A stretch of 64,000 nt of DNA from Streptomyces filamentosus (GTDB lineage Bacteria; Actinomycetota; Actinomycetes; Streptomycetales; Streptomycetaceae): assembly GCF_014654895.1 (NCBI RefSeq), contig NZ_BNBE01000002.1, positions 1,302,001 through 1,366,000 of the forward strand, in the 5' to 3' direction. The notes under the pieces are model-generated. The model ran no database searches and was not told the origin of the DNA. It worked only from the letters and a program-made list of their open reading frames with translations. Below are positions 44,250 to 53,152 of the stretch, piece by piece. Within the stretch, counting starts at the first letter, position 1; every line of letters starts with the position of its first letter. The position numbers were made by a program, and so were the translations under genes.

Positions 44250-44906
44250 TCAGCGGGCCTTGATGTCGACGATCAGCCACCGGTCGCCCTGGAACTGCGC
44301 GGTGACGGTGAGCTGGGCCGCCGCGGAGGCGGCGGCGCCCTTGCCGCGCCGCGAGACCTGGTCGAGGAAGACGAGCAGGACCGCACGGTCCTTGTCGAGC
44401 TCGATCACGCCGGTGCGGACGGCCTGGGTGGAGAGGGTGATGTGCTGCTCGACCAGACTCGCCCGGACCTGGGCGAACAGGTCCGCGTACTGGCGGGCGG
44501 CGCGGCCGCCCAGGACCGTCCCGGCGGCGCGTTCGGCGGCGTCGGGGCCGGTGGGCGTGTACGAGAAGATCCGGGCCAGGCCCTCGCCGACGTCACCGCC
44601 GACGCGGGTGGTGGCGGCGGTGTCGGTGAGGGCGTGGTTGCGCGCCGAGGGGGTCGAGCGGAGCTGGTGGGCGCCGTAGAAGAACCCGCCGCCGGCGAGG
44701 AGCAACGCGGTGACGAGGACGGCGACGACGGCCTTGCGGCGGGCGGCGGAGGGACGGCGGGCGCCGTCGGCCTCCTCGGCCCCGGTCTCGGTCCCGGTCC
44801 CGGTCTCCGGCTCCGCCCCGGTCCTCCCGTCGGGTTCGAGTTCGGCGTCGGCGTCGATGTCGGCTTCGGCTTCGGCTTCGGTTCCGGTCTTCAGCAGTCG
44901 GGTCAT
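44250..44906 (-). CDS. Mce-associated membrane protein, type B (first copy)
   Basis: A 218-residue protein: acidic low-complexity N-terminus (TEAEAEADIDADAELEPDG and on), a membrane helix near 60-80 (AVVAVLVTALLLAGGGFFYG) and an extracytoplasmic NTF2-like Mam domain ending QFQGDRWLIVDIKAR. The start overlaps the upstream type A gene stop by 4 bases. Confidence 0.82.
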   Translation of the reverse strand: MTRLLKTGTEAEAEADIDADAELEPDGRTGAEPETGTGTETGAEEADGARRPSAARRKAVVAVLVTALLLAGGGFFYGAHQLRSTPSARNHALTDTAATTRVGGDVGEGLARIFSYTPTGPDAAERAAGTVLGGRAARQYADLFAQVRASLVEQHITLSTQAVRTGVIELDKDRAVLLVFLDQVSRRGKGAAASAAAQLTVTAQFQGDRWLIVDIKAR

Positions 44907-45412
44907 TCGTTCTCCTCGGCTCCCGCGACGGGCACCGCGCTGAGCGCCGCCACCTTCCAGGTGTTCTCGCCGGTGCGGGCCAGGACGGCCTCCAGGCGCT
45001 TGCGGTCGCTGGTCGCGGCGACGCCTCCCCGGGGGGTGACGTCGACGCGTACGGTCGCGATGAGCTTCGCCGTACCGGCCCGCTCGTCGAGCGAGGTGAG
45101 CGCGGCCTCGGTGACCGTGCCGCGGGCCGAGGCGCCCACCGCCGGTTCGGTGCGGGCCAGTTCGGTGCGGAGCGGGCCGGTGGCGGCGTCGCGCCAGGAC
45201 CGGACGCCCGCCTCGGCGCGCTCGCGGGTGGAGGCGTCGAGGGTGTTCAGGACGGCGAGGTGGCGCCGGCCCTCGGCGAGCGCGGTGTCCCGTGCGCGGC
45301 CGAAGGCGAGTTCCTGGTCGGTGCGGGCCTGCGCGTAGGTCCAGGCGCCGGTGCCGCAGAACCCCAGGGCGACGGCGAGGGCCCCGGCGGCGAGGAGCCG
45401 GCCCCGCCTCAT
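44903..45412 (-). CDS. Mce-associated membrane protein, type A (first copy)
   Basis: A 169-residue protein with an N-terminal hydrophobic segment (LLAAGALAVALGFCGTGAWTY) and a Mam-type domain (HLAVLNTLDASTRERAEAGV, SLDERAGTAKLIATVRVDV, NTWKVAALSAVPVAG). It overlaps mceF by 4 bases and is the first of four Mce-associated genes alternating A-B-A-B. Confidence 0.82.
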   Translation of the reverse strand: MRRGRLLAAGALAVALGFCGTGAWTYAQARTDQELAFGRARDTALAEGRRHLAVLNTLDASTRERAEAGVRSWRDAATGPLRTELARTEPAVGASARGTVTEAALTSLDERAGTAKLIATVRVDVTPRGGVAATSDRKRLEAVLARTGENTWKVAALSAVPVAGAEENE

Positions 45413-46680
45413 CGGGTGCCCCCGCTCTTCAGGCCGAGGAGCCCCGCCATGTCCGTCGGGCCGTCGTCCTCGCCGGGCAGCGCGAGGGGGCCGGGGAGCC
45501 CCGCCGGGTCGAACGCCTCGCGCTCGCCGCGCGGGAGCAGGGTGCCGGGGCGGGCCGGGGTGCGCGCCGCGTCGCCCCGGGGGGCGTGGGCGGAGCCGCG
45601 GACGTTGGTGCCGGATCCGGCGGGGGCGGTGCAGGCGGCCCCGGTGTTGAGGGCGGGCGCGGTGCCGAGGTCGAGGCCGTTGCGGTAGCGCGTACCGCCG
45701 TAGCCGGAGGTGCAGGGCAGCGGTTTGAAGAAGGTGACGGCCAGGCCGGCGTTGAGGTGTCCGTCGTCGACGGCGCTGGCGCCGGCCGAGACGGCCGCCG
45801 GGTACTTCACGAGCAGTTCCTCGATGCCCCGCTGCCGGGTGAGGGCGATGTCGGAGGTGGTGAGGAGGTTGGCGAGGACGACGCCGAGGCTCGGGTCGAG
45901 GTCGTCGAGGAGGCCGCTGACCTGGCCCGCCGCGTCGGGCGTGACGGCGAGGAGGCGGCGGAGGTCGGCGTCGGAGCCCTTGAGGGCGGCGGCGAGCTCG
46001 CGGGCGCCGGTGGCGAAGCCCCGGATGGCGCGGCTCTCCTCGGCCTGGGTGCGCAGGACGACCTCGCCGTCCCGGATGAGGCGGGTGGTGGCCGGCAGGG
46101 AGGTGTCGGCGGCCTCGACGAAGGCGCTGCCGCTGTCGAGGAGGACCTGGAGGTCGTCGCCGTGTCCCTCGAAGGCCTTGCCGAGTTCGTCGACGACCGT
46201 GCGCAGGGAGTCCAGGGGCACCGAGCGGGTCAGCTCGTCCATGCTGCTGAGGACGTCCGTGACCGGGGCGGGGACCTCGGTGTCGGACTGCTCGACGCGG
46301 GCGCCGTCCGCGAGGAACGGCGCTCCGTCGCTCTGGGGCCGCAGGTCGATGTACTGCTCGCCGACGGCGGAGAGCCCGGCCACCACGGCCCGCGCGTCGG
46401 CGGGGATCCGCGGGGCCGACTTCTTGATGCGCAGTTCGGCGACGACGCCGTCGGCGGTGAGGTCGATGGCGCCGACGCGGCCCACGGAGACGCCCCGGTA
46501 GGTGACGTCGGAGTGGGGGAACAGGCCGCCCGTGCGGGCGAGGTGGACGCGGACGGTGTAGTGGTCGGCGATGCCGACGTGGCGGCCGAGGTCGGCGTAG
46601 CGGACGCCGACGAAGCCGAGGACGGTGACGGCGATGACGAGGAACGCGAGGTTCTTCAGCCGTACGGTGCGGGTGATCAC
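45409..46680 (-). CDS. mceF: Mce family protein MceF
   Basis: A 423-residue protein: membrane helix near 10-28 (NLAFLVIAVTVLGFVGV), MCE domain (YTVRVHLARTGGLFPHSDVTYRGVSVGRVGAIDL and GEQYIDLRP), a long helical region that forms the tube with the other Mce subunits, and a Pro/Gly-rich C-terminus. Together with MceA-E it would form the hexameric lipid-conducting needle. It overlaps mceE by 4 bases. Confidence 0.9.
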   Translation of the reverse strand: MITRTVRLKNLAFLVIAVTVLGFVGVRYADLGRHVGIADHYTVRVHLARTGGLFPHSDVTYRGVSVGRVGAIDLTADGVVAELRIKKSAPRIPADARAVVAGLSAVGEQYIDLRPQSDGAPFLADGARVEQSDTEVPAPVTDVLSSMDELTRSVPLDSLRTVVDELGKAFEGHGDDLQVLLDSGSAFVEAADTSLPATTRLIRDGEVVLRTQAEESRAIRGFATGARELAAALKGSDADLRRLLAVTPDAAGQVSGLLDDLDPSLGVVLANLLTTSDIALTRQRGIEELLVKYPAAVSAGASAVDDGHLNAGLAVTFFKPLPCTSGYGGTRYRNGLDLGTAPALNTGAACTAPAGSGTNVRGSAHAPRGDAARTPARPGTLLPRGEREAFDPAGLPGPLALPGEDDGPTDMAGLLGLKSGGTR

Positions 46681-47954
46681 CGGTGCTCGCCTCCGTCCTT
46701 CGGCGGGGTGGTGGCCGGTCCGGGCGGGGTCGCCGTCCGGACCGGGGGCAGGGGGAGGGTCGTCTCCGTGCCCCGGGCGGCGCCGGCCCGCTGCCTCGCG
46801 GGGGCCTCCGGGTCCGTCGGTGCCGGGGTCGGCGCGGGGGCGGGGGTGGGGGTGGAGGCGGGCCGGGGGACGATCGGCGGGGTCACGTCGGTGCCGGGGA
46901 GGGCCGCCATGGACAGGTAGGTGTTGAGGTAGTCGCCCTTGATGCCCTTCATCACCTCGTCGGTGAAGGGGTACGTCAGCAGGACCTGGAGCGAGGCGGG
47001 CAGGTCGGCGCCCGCGTCGGCGAGGGCGGTCAGGGTCGGCGCGAGGGCCTTGAGGTCGGCGACCATGTCCTTCTTGCTCGCGTCGACGGTGGAGACGGCG
47101 ACGCCGGACAGGGTGTCGAGGGCGCGCAGCATGGTGATCAGCGAACCCCGCTGGTCCTCCAGCGTCTTCAGGCCGGGCGAGAGGTCGGTGAGGATGGTGT
47201 CCACGTCCTTCTTGCGGCCCGCGAGGGTGGCGGAGAGGCGGTTGAGGCCGTCGAGGGCGCGGGTGATGTCGCCGCGGTGGGCGTCCAGGTCGGTGACGAG
47301 GGTGTCGACCCGCTTCAGCATCGAGCGGACCTCGGGTTCGCGTCCGCCGAGCGCCGCGTTGAGTTCCCGGGTGATGGTCTTGAGCTGGTTGACGCCGCCG
47401 CCGTTGAGGAGCAGGGACAGGGCGCCGAACACCTCCTCGACCTCGGTGTCGCGGCTGGTGCGGGCCTGCGGGATGACGTCGCCGTCGGCGAGCGGGTCGC
47501 CGGCGTCCCGGCGGGCGGCGGCCTGCCGGACGGCCGGGCCGGCGGGCGCCGGGGCGACCAGCTGGACGTACTTCTCGCCGAGCAGGCTGGACTGTTCGAC
47601 GCGGGCGCCGGTGTCGGCGGGCAGCCGGACGTCGCCGTTGATCTCCAGGGTGACGCGGGCGGTCCAGGTGCCGGGTTCCAGGTCGATGGCGGTGACCCGG
47701 CCGACGGCGACGTCGTCCACCTTGACCGCGGACTGCGGCACGAGGCTGAGCACGTCGGCGATCTCGGCGGTGACCGTGTAGGGGTGGGAGCCGAGGTCGG
47801 CGCCGCCGGGCAGCGGGAGGTCCTCGATGCCGTCGAAGCGGACCGGGACCGGGGGGAGCGCGCCGAGGACGACGGCCACGCCGAGGCCGATCACGGCCGC
47901 GCCGGCGGCTCCGGCGCCGATGCTCCTGCCCGAGGGCAGGCGGGGGCGTCTCAC
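46677..47954 (-). CDS. mceE: Mce family protein MceE (no lipobox)
   Basis: A 425-residue protein from GTG 47954. GIEDLPLPGGADLGSHPYTVTAEIADVL is the MceE-type MCE domain start, followed by VKVDDVAVGRVTAIDLEP and SLLGEKYVQLVAP, a helical needle region and a Pro/Thr-rich tail. Mycobacterial MceE proteins are lipoproteins; here the N-terminal hydrophobic segment (GAGAAGAAVIGLGVAVVLGALPPVPV) contains no Cys. It overlaps mceD by 4 bases. Confidence 0.88.
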   Translation of the reverse strand: MRRPRLPSGRSIGAGAAGAAVIGLGVAVVLGALPPVPVRFDGIEDLPLPGGADLGSHPYTVTAEIADVLSLVPQSAVKVDDVAVGRVTAIDLEPGTWTARVTLEINGDVRLPADTGARVEQSSLLGEKYVQLVAPAPAGPAVRQAAARRDAGDPLADGDVIPQARTSRDTEVEEVFGALSLLLNGGGVNQLKTITRELNAALGGREPEVRSMLKRVDTLVTDLDAHRGDITRALDGLNRLSATLAGRKKDVDTILTDLSPGLKTLEDQRGSLITMLRALDTLSGVAVSTVDASKKDMVADLKALAPTLTALADAGADLPASLQVLLTYPFTDEVMKGIKGDYLNTYLSMAALPGTDVTPPIVPRPASTPTPAPAPTPAPTDPEAPARQRAGAARGTETTLPLPPVRTATPPGPATTPPKDGGEHR

Positions 47955-49009
47955 CGCTCCTCCTCTCCGCCGGCCGTCGAGGGTCCGGTGCTCGGTGTGG
48001 CTCCGCCGCTCGCGGCGTCCCCGGTGACGGGCAGCGGGAGCAGCGGACCGCCCATGCTGATCTCGTTGAGGTTGGCGCGGCCGTGGAGGGTGCGGGTGTC
48101 CTCGTCGTAGGCGCGGGTGAGGTTGTCGGCGGCGAGCGGGGCGACGTCGAGGGCCTCGGTGAGGGAGGCCCTCTGGTCGACGAGGGTCTGGGTGAGGGGC
48201 ACGAGCCGGTCGACGTTCTTCTTCAGTTCGCCGCGGTTGTCCTTGATGAAGGTCTTCACCTGGGCGAGGGCCCTGCCGAGTTCCTCGAGGGCGCCGGCGA
48301 GGTCGTCCTTGTTCTCGGCGAAGTAGCCGACGACCTCGTCGAGGCGTTCCTGCGCGGTGCGGACGTCGCCGTCCTTCTCCTTGAGCATGGTGGTGAAGGT
48401 CTGGAGCTGTCCGAGGGTGGTGAAGAGGGCGTCGCTGCTGCCGTCGAGGGTCTTGGCGGCCTTGCCGAAGCGGTCGATGGAGGTGCCGATGGCGGCGCCG
48501 TTGCCCTTGAGGTTCCGCGCCCCGGTGTCGAGGAGGTCGGAGAGGGCTCCGGCGGAGTTGGCGCCGTCGGGGCCGAGGGCCTCGCTCAGGTCGGTGATCG
48601 AGGCGTAGAGCTGGTCGATCTCGACGGGGGTGCGGTTGCGGGAGGCGGGCAGTTCGGCGCCGTCGGCGAGGGCGGGGCCGGTGTCGTACGCCGGGGTGAG
48701 CTGGACGTAGCGGTCGGCGACGATGCTGGGGGCGACGACGAGGGCCCGCGCGTCGGCGGGGACCCGGACGCCCTCGTCGAGGCGGAGGGCGACGCGGACC
48801 CGGGTGCCCTGCGGTTCGACGGACTCGACCTCCCCGACGCGGACGCCGAGGACGCGCAGGTCGGATCCGGCGTAGATGCCGATCGCCCGGTCGAAGTAGG
48901 CGGTGACGCGGATGCCGTCCTCGTCGAGGACCCGTACGGCGACGAGTCCGCAGGCGGCGAGCACCGCGAGGGCGAGGCCGGCGACGAGGGGTCTTCTGGT
49001 CCTGGTCAT
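47951..49009 (-). CDS. mceD: Mce family protein MceD (with lipobox-like LAAC)
   Basis: A 352-residue protein: N-terminal segment LVAGLALAVLAACGLVAVRVL, in which LAAC (Cys20) fits a lipobox, then an MCE domain (TAYFDRAIGIYAGSDLRVLGVRVGEVESVEP, VVAPSIVADRYVQLTPAYDTGP) and helical needle region. MceD is not usually the lipidated subunit. Start 49009 overlaps mceC by 4 bases; the frame extends upstream without similarity. Confidence 0.88.
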   Translation of the reverse strand: MTRTRRPLVAGLALAVLAACGLVAVRVLDEDGIRVTAYFDRAIGIYAGSDLRVLGVRVGEVESVEPQGTRVRVALRLDEGVRVPADARALVVAPSIVADRYVQLTPAYDTGPALADGAELPASRNRTPVEIDQLYASITDLSEALGPDGANSAGALSDLLDTGARNLKGNGAAIGTSIDRFGKAAKTLDGSSDALFTTLGQLQTFTTMLKEKDGDVRTAQERLDEVVGYFAENKDDLAGALEELGRALAQVKTFIKDNRGELKKNVDRLVPLTQTLVDQRASLTEALDVAPLAADNLTRAYDEDTRTLHGRANLNEISMGGPLLPLPVTGDAASGGATPSTGPSTAGGEEER

Positions 49010-50055
49010 GGGGCACCGTTCCCCTTCGCGGTGGTCTGCTGCTGCGGAGGCCGGCATCCGGTCTTGGGCTGGGAGTTCTCGGGCAGGTAGTTCCGGGGCA
49101 CGACGCCGCACAGGTAGCTGTCGAACCAGCGGCCGCTGCCGAGGGTGTTGCCGACGAGCCGGTAGTAGGGGCCGACGAGCGCGAGCGTCTTGTCGAGCTG
49201 GCCGTTGTTCTTCTCCAGGACCTCGGTGACCCGGCCGAGGGCCTTCAGGGTGGGCCCGAGCTGCCGTTCGTTGTCGGCGACGAGGCCGGCGAGTTCGGTG
49301 CTCAGCGCCCTGCTGCCCTTGAGGAGGGCGCGGACGGCGTCGCGGCGCTTCCGAAGCTCCCCGAGGAGGGAGCCGCCGTCCTCCAGGAGGATCTCGAAGC
49401 TGGACTTGCGGTCCTTGAGGGTCTTGGTGAACTTCGCGCTGTTCGTGAGGAGCCGGGCGAGTTCGCCGTCGCGCTTGGAGACCGACAGGGACAGGCGGGA
49501 CAGGCCGTCGGCGGCGCTGCGGACGTGCGGCGGCGAGTTCTTGAAGGTGTCGGAGATCGTCCGGAAGCTCTCGGCGAGCTTCGCGGTGTCGATGTCGTCG
49601 ATGGTGCCGCCGAGGTCCTGGAACGCCTGCGTCACGTCGTACGGGGAGGTGGTCCTGGACTGCGGGATGCGGGTGCCGGGGTCCTGTCGTGCGGAGCCCA
49701 GCGGGTCGACGGCCAGGTACTTCTCGCCGAGGAGGGTCTTGATGGCGATGGAGGCGGTGGACCGGTCGCCGATCCAGGCGTCGCCGGCCCGGAAGGCGAC
49801 CTTCACCCGGGGGCCGTCGAGGGAGACCTCGGTGACCTCGCCGACCTTGACGCCCGCGATGCGGACCTCGTCGCCGGCGTCGAGCCCGGCGGCCTCCGTG
49901 AAGTCGGCGCTGTAGGTGGTGTCGCCGCCGACGACGGGGAGCCGGTCCACGTTGTACGCGAGGGCGGCCAGCAGTCCGAGGAGGACGAGGCCGACGACGG
50001 CGACGGCGATCGGGTTGCGTTCCTTGACCGGCCTGATCCGGGGGAAGGGGCTCAT
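49006..50055 (-). CDS. mceC: Mce family protein MceC
   Basis: A 349-residue protein with a membrane helix (NPIAVAVVGLVLLGLLAALAY), MCE domain (YSADFTEAAGLDAGDEVRIAGVKVGEVTEV, TLLGEKYLAVDPLG) and helical needle region, ending with a YLCG-type Cys segment (FDSYLCGVVPRNYLPENSQPKTGC). It overlaps mceB and mceD by 4 bases each. Confidence 0.9.
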   Translation of the reverse strand: MSPFPRIRPVKERNPIAVAVVGLVLLGLLAALAYNVDRLPVVGGDTTYSADFTEAAGLDAGDEVRIAGVKVGEVTEVSLDGPRVKVAFRAGDAWIGDRSTASIAIKTLLGEKYLAVDPLGSARQDPGTRIPQSRTTSPYDVTQAFQDLGGTIDDIDTAKLAESFRTISDTFKNSPPHVRSAADGLSRLSLSVSKRDGELARLLTNSAKFTKTLKDRKSSFEILLEDGGSLLGELRKRRDAVRALLKGSRALSTELAGLVADNERQLGPTLKALGRVTEVLEKNNGQLDKTLALVGPYYRLVGNTLGSGRWFDSYLCGVVPRNYLPENSQPKTGCRPPQQQTTAKGNGAP

Positions 50056-51089
50056 CCGCGGCACCTCGGTTCGGTCACGGCGATGCCGGTCGGGGGCTTC
50101 GAACCGTCGGAGGTCCCCACGTCGGTCACGCGCGCCTCGCAGAGGTAGAGGTTGAGCCACGACCCGTAGGAGGAGAGGCGGGCGAGGGCCGTCAGCTTGT
50201 CGGGGGTGCGGGCGAGGAAGCGCTCGATCTCGGGGGTGTGGTCGCCGAGGGTGCCCGAGAGCCGGCCGAGCTCGCCGATGTCCTTCTTGAGGGGGGCGCG
50301 GCCGTCGTGGAGGAGGCCGGCGGTCGTGGTGGTGAGGTCGCCCATGGCCGCGACGGCCTCGCCGAGGGGTTTGCGGTCGGTGTTGAAGCCGGTGACGAGT
50401 TTCTGGAGGGTGACGACGAGGTCCTCGAAGCCGGTCTCGCGGTCGTTGAGGGTGGTGAGGACGGTGTTGAGGTTGGTGACGACGTCCCCGATGACCTTGT
50501 CCTTGGCGGCGACGGTCTTCGTGAGGGAGCCGATGTGCCGCAGGAGGCTGTCGACGGTGCCGCTCTCGCCCTGGAGGACCTGGACGAGCGAGCCGGCGAG
50601 GTCGTTGACGTCGGCGGGCGACAGGCCCTCGAAGAGCGGCTTGAAGCCGTTGAAGAGCAGGGTCAGGTCGAGGGCGGGGGTGGTGCGGTCGAGCGGGATG
50701 GTCTCCCCCTCCGTCAGGTCGCCCGCCAGGTCGCCGGTGCCGCGCCCCAGGGACACGTACCGCTGGCCGACCATGTTGAGGTACTTCACGGCGGCGGTGG
50801 CGGAGCGGGGCAGGGTGCGGTCCTCGCGGACGGCGAAGGTGACCTGGGCGGTGCGCCGGTCGACGACGCGCACGTCGGTGACCTCGCCGACCTTCACGCC
50901 CGCGATGCGCACGGAGTCGCCGGCGACGAGGCCGGTGACGTCGGTGAACAGGGCCTTGTAGGAGCGGGTGTCGGCGCCGACGCCGGTGTTGGCGATGCTG
51001 ATGCCGAGGACGGCGGTGGCCACCGCCGTGACCAGGACGAAGACGAGGGACTTGAGGACGGTGCCGGTGAGGCCGGGGCGCTTCGTCAT
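50052..51089 (-). CDS. mceB: Mce family protein MceB
   Basis: A 345-residue protein: membrane helix (LKSLVFVLVTAVATAVLGISI), MCE domain (YKALFTDVTGLVAGDSVRIAGVKVGEVTDV, YLNMVGQRYVSLGRG) and helical needle region, ending NLYLCEARVTDVG. It overlaps mceA and mceC by 4 bases each. MceB and MceC share the KAxFTDxxGLxxGDxVRIAGVKVGEV pattern, consistent with duplication within the operon. Confidence 0.9.
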   Translation of the reverse strand: MTKRPGLTGTVLKSLVFVLVTAVATAVLGISIANTGVGADTRSYKALFTDVTGLVAGDSVRIAGVKVGEVTDVRVVDRRTAQVTFAVREDRTLPRSATAAVKYLNMVGQRYVSLGRGTGDLAGDLTEGETIPLDRTTPALDLTLLFNGFKPLFEGLSPADVNDLAGSLVQVLQGESGTVDSLLRHIGSLTKTVAAKDKVIGDVVTNLNTVLTTLNDRETGFEDLVVTLQKLVTGFNTDRKPLGEAVAAMGDLTTTTAGLLHDGRAPLKKDIGELGRLSGTLGDHTPEIERFLARTPDKLTALARLSSYGSWLNLYLCEARVTDVGTSDGSKPPTGIAVTEPRCRG

Positions 51090-52339
51090 CGGAGGGTCAC
51101 CTCCGCTCCGCGGAAGGCGGGGCCGGCGAGCATGCTGCTCCAGTCCGGCAGGTCGCCGGCCCGCTGCCCGGCGGCGGGGGCGAGGAGTTCGGTGACGAGG
51201 TCGTTCTCCTGCGGGGAGTTGGCGGGGCCGAGGTCCTGGTCGGCGGCGGCGACCGCGCGGACGGCGGGCCGGACGGGGACGCCGGGGTACGGCACCGCGT
51301 AGCAGCGGGGGCCGCCGCCGGAGCCGTACCGGGGGGTGTCGCGGCCGGGCAGGTAGGCGCCGCGCGAGGGCACGCTGGTGACGTTCACGTGGAGTCCGGG
51401 CCGGTCGGTGCCCTTGCCGAGCGCCTTGTCCATGGCGGGGACGAACTGGGCCAGGGTGCGCAGGGTGCAGGGGAAGGACGGGGAGTACTCGGCGAGGAGT
51501 TCCAGGGTGGGCCGGCCGGAGGCGCTGAGCCGGATGAGGGTGTCCTTGTTCTTCCGCAGGAAGGAGGTGAGGTCCCGGGCGGTGCGGGTGGTGGCGCCGA
51601 AGGTGCCGGAGAGCGCCGCCTCCTGTTCGGCGAGGGTGCCGCTGGTGGTGGTGAAGTCGGTGAGCGCCGTGAGGATGTCCGGGGCGGCGTCGGCGTAGAG
51701 GTGGCTGACCTTCACGAGTTCCTTGAGGTCCCGGTTGAGGACGGGCAGTTGGGGGTTGAACCGCTTCAGGTGGCCGTCGAGCCGGGCGAGGGTGTCGCCG
51801 AGCTTGTCGCCGCGGCCTTCGAGGGCCTGGGAGACGGCGGACAGGGTCGCGGACAGCTTCTGCGGCTGGACGGCGGTGAGCAGGGGCAGGACGTTGTCGA
51901 GGACCTGCTGGAGTTCGACGGCGTTGCCGGAGCGGTCCTCGGGGATGACGGCGCCGGGGCCGAGGCGCTGCGCCGAGGGGGCGGCCGGCGGGACGAGGGC
52001 GACGAACCGCTCGCCGAAGAGGGTGGTGGGCAGCATCTGCGCGCGGACGTCGGCGGGGACGTGGTCGAGGGCGCCGGGCCGCATGGCGAGGGTGAGCCGG
52101 GCGCCGGTGGCGGTGGCGTCGATGGCGCGGACCTCGCCGACGACGACGCCGCGGAGCTTCACCTCGGCGCCGAGGTGCATCTCGTTGCCGACGCTGCCAG
52201 TCTCGACGGTGACCGGGTCGGAGTCGGTGAACCGCTTGTCGTATACGGCGACCGCCAGCCACGCGAGCAGGGCGGGGACCAGCAGGAAGACGACGCCGGC
52301 GCCGCGGCGGCGCAGGGTCTGGCCTCGTGGAGCGTTCAT
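51086..52339 (-). CDS. mceA: Mce family protein MceA
   Basis: A 417-residue protein: membrane helix (VVFLLVPALLAWLAVAVY), MCE domain (VTVETGSVGNEMHLGAEVKLRGVVVGEVRAI, TTLFGERFVALVPP), helical region and a Pro/Gly-rich tail. First of the six Mce genes, one base after the permease YrbEB gene. In mycobacteria such complexes import cholesterol (Mce4) or fatty acids (Mce1); substrate here is not predictable from sequence. Confidence 0.9.
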   Translation of the reverse strand: MNAPRGQTLRRRGAGVVFLLVPALLAWLAVAVYDKRFTDSDPVTVETGSVGNEMHLGAEVKLRGVVVGEVRAIDATATGARLTLAMRPGALDHVPADVRAQMLPTTLFGERFVALVPPAAPSAQRLGPGAVIPEDRSGNAVELQQVLDNVLPLLTAVQPQKLSATLSAVSQALEGRGDKLGDTLARLDGHLKRFNPQLPVLNRDLKELVKVSHLYADAAPDILTALTDFTTTSGTLAEQEAALSGTFGATTRTARDLTSFLRKNKDTLIRLSASGRPTLELLAEYSPSFPCTLRTLAQFVPAMDKALGKGTDRPGLHVNVTSVPSRGAYLPGRDTPRYGSGGGPRCYAVPYPGVPVRPAVRAVAAADQDLGPANSPQENDLVTELLAPAAGQRAGDLPDWSSMLAGPAFRGAEVTLR

Positions 52340-52340
52340 G

Positions 52341-53147
52341 TCACCCCGCCACCTTCACGGTCGTGGTCGCGCCCCAGAGGGCCAGCGACAGGAAGAAGTC
52401 GGTGACGCTGATCAGCACGATGGCGTTGCGCACGGAGCGGCCGACGGCGACGCCGACGCCGGCGGGGCCGCCGGAGGCGCGGAAGCCGTAGTAGCAGTGG
52501 GCGACGATCACCATCACGCTGAAGATCAGCACCTTGAGCATCGACAGGAGGACGTCGGTCGGGGACAGGAACAGGTTGAAGTAGTGGTCGTACGTGCCCT
52601 GGGACTGGCCGTTGAAGAGGACCGTCACGTAGCGGGAGGCCAGGTAGGAGGAGAGCAGGCCGACCGCGTAGAGCGGGACGATGGCGACGACGCCCGCGAT
52701 GATGCGGGTGGTGACCAGGTAGGGCATGGAGCGGATGCCCATGCCTTCGAGGGCGTCGACCTCCTCGTTGATCCGCATGGCGCCGAGCTGGGCGGTGAAG
52801 CCGGCGCCGACGGTCGCGGAGAGGGCGAGGCCGGCGACGAGCGGGGCGATCTCGCGGGTGTTGAAGTAGGCGGAGACGAAGCCGGTGAAGGCGGCGGTGC
52901 CGATCTGTTCGAGGGCCGCGTAGCCCTGGAGGCCGACGACGGTCCCGGTGAAGAGCGTCATCCCGATCATGACGCCGATGGTGCCGCCGATGACGCCGAG
53001 GCCGCCGGAGCCGAAGGCGACCTCGGCGAGCAGCCGCTGCACCTCCTTGAGGTAGCGGCGCAGGGTGCGGGGGACCCAGAGCAGGGCCCTGACGTAGAAC
53101 AGCAGCTGGTCGCCGGACCGGTCGAGCCAGACGAACGGGGAGGCCAT
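52341..53147 (-). CDS. yrbE4B: MlaE/YrbE-family permease B of the Mce transporter
   Basis: A 268-residue membrane protein with about five to six helices and MlaE/YrbE signatures (VGAGFTAQLGAMRINEEVDALEGMG, which is the EExDAxxxMG coupling helix, and GFRASGGPAGVGVAVGRSV). It pairs with YrbEA to form the membrane channel driven by the MlaF-like ATPase. It starts 5 bp after the YrbEA stop. Confidence 0.92.
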   Translation of the reverse strand: MASPFVWLDRSGDQLLFYVRALLWVPRTLRRYLKEVQRLLAEVAFGSGGLGVIGGTIGVMIGMTLFTGTVVGLQGYAALEQIGTAAFTGFVSAYFNTREIAPLVAGLALSATVGAGFTAQLGAMRINEEVDALEGMGIRSMPYLVTTRIIAGVVAIVPLYAVGLLSSYLASRYVTVLFNGQSQGTYDHYFNLFLSPTDVLLSMLKVLIFSVMVIVAHCYYGFRASGGPAGVGVAVGRSVRNAIVLISVTDFFLSLALWGATTTVKVAG

Positions 53148-53152
53148 CGGCC

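Noticed and set aside
45292..46920. A 542-codon plus-strand frame over mceF
   Set aside because: Low-complexity Gly/Val/Asp-rich shadow of the minus-strand mce genes.
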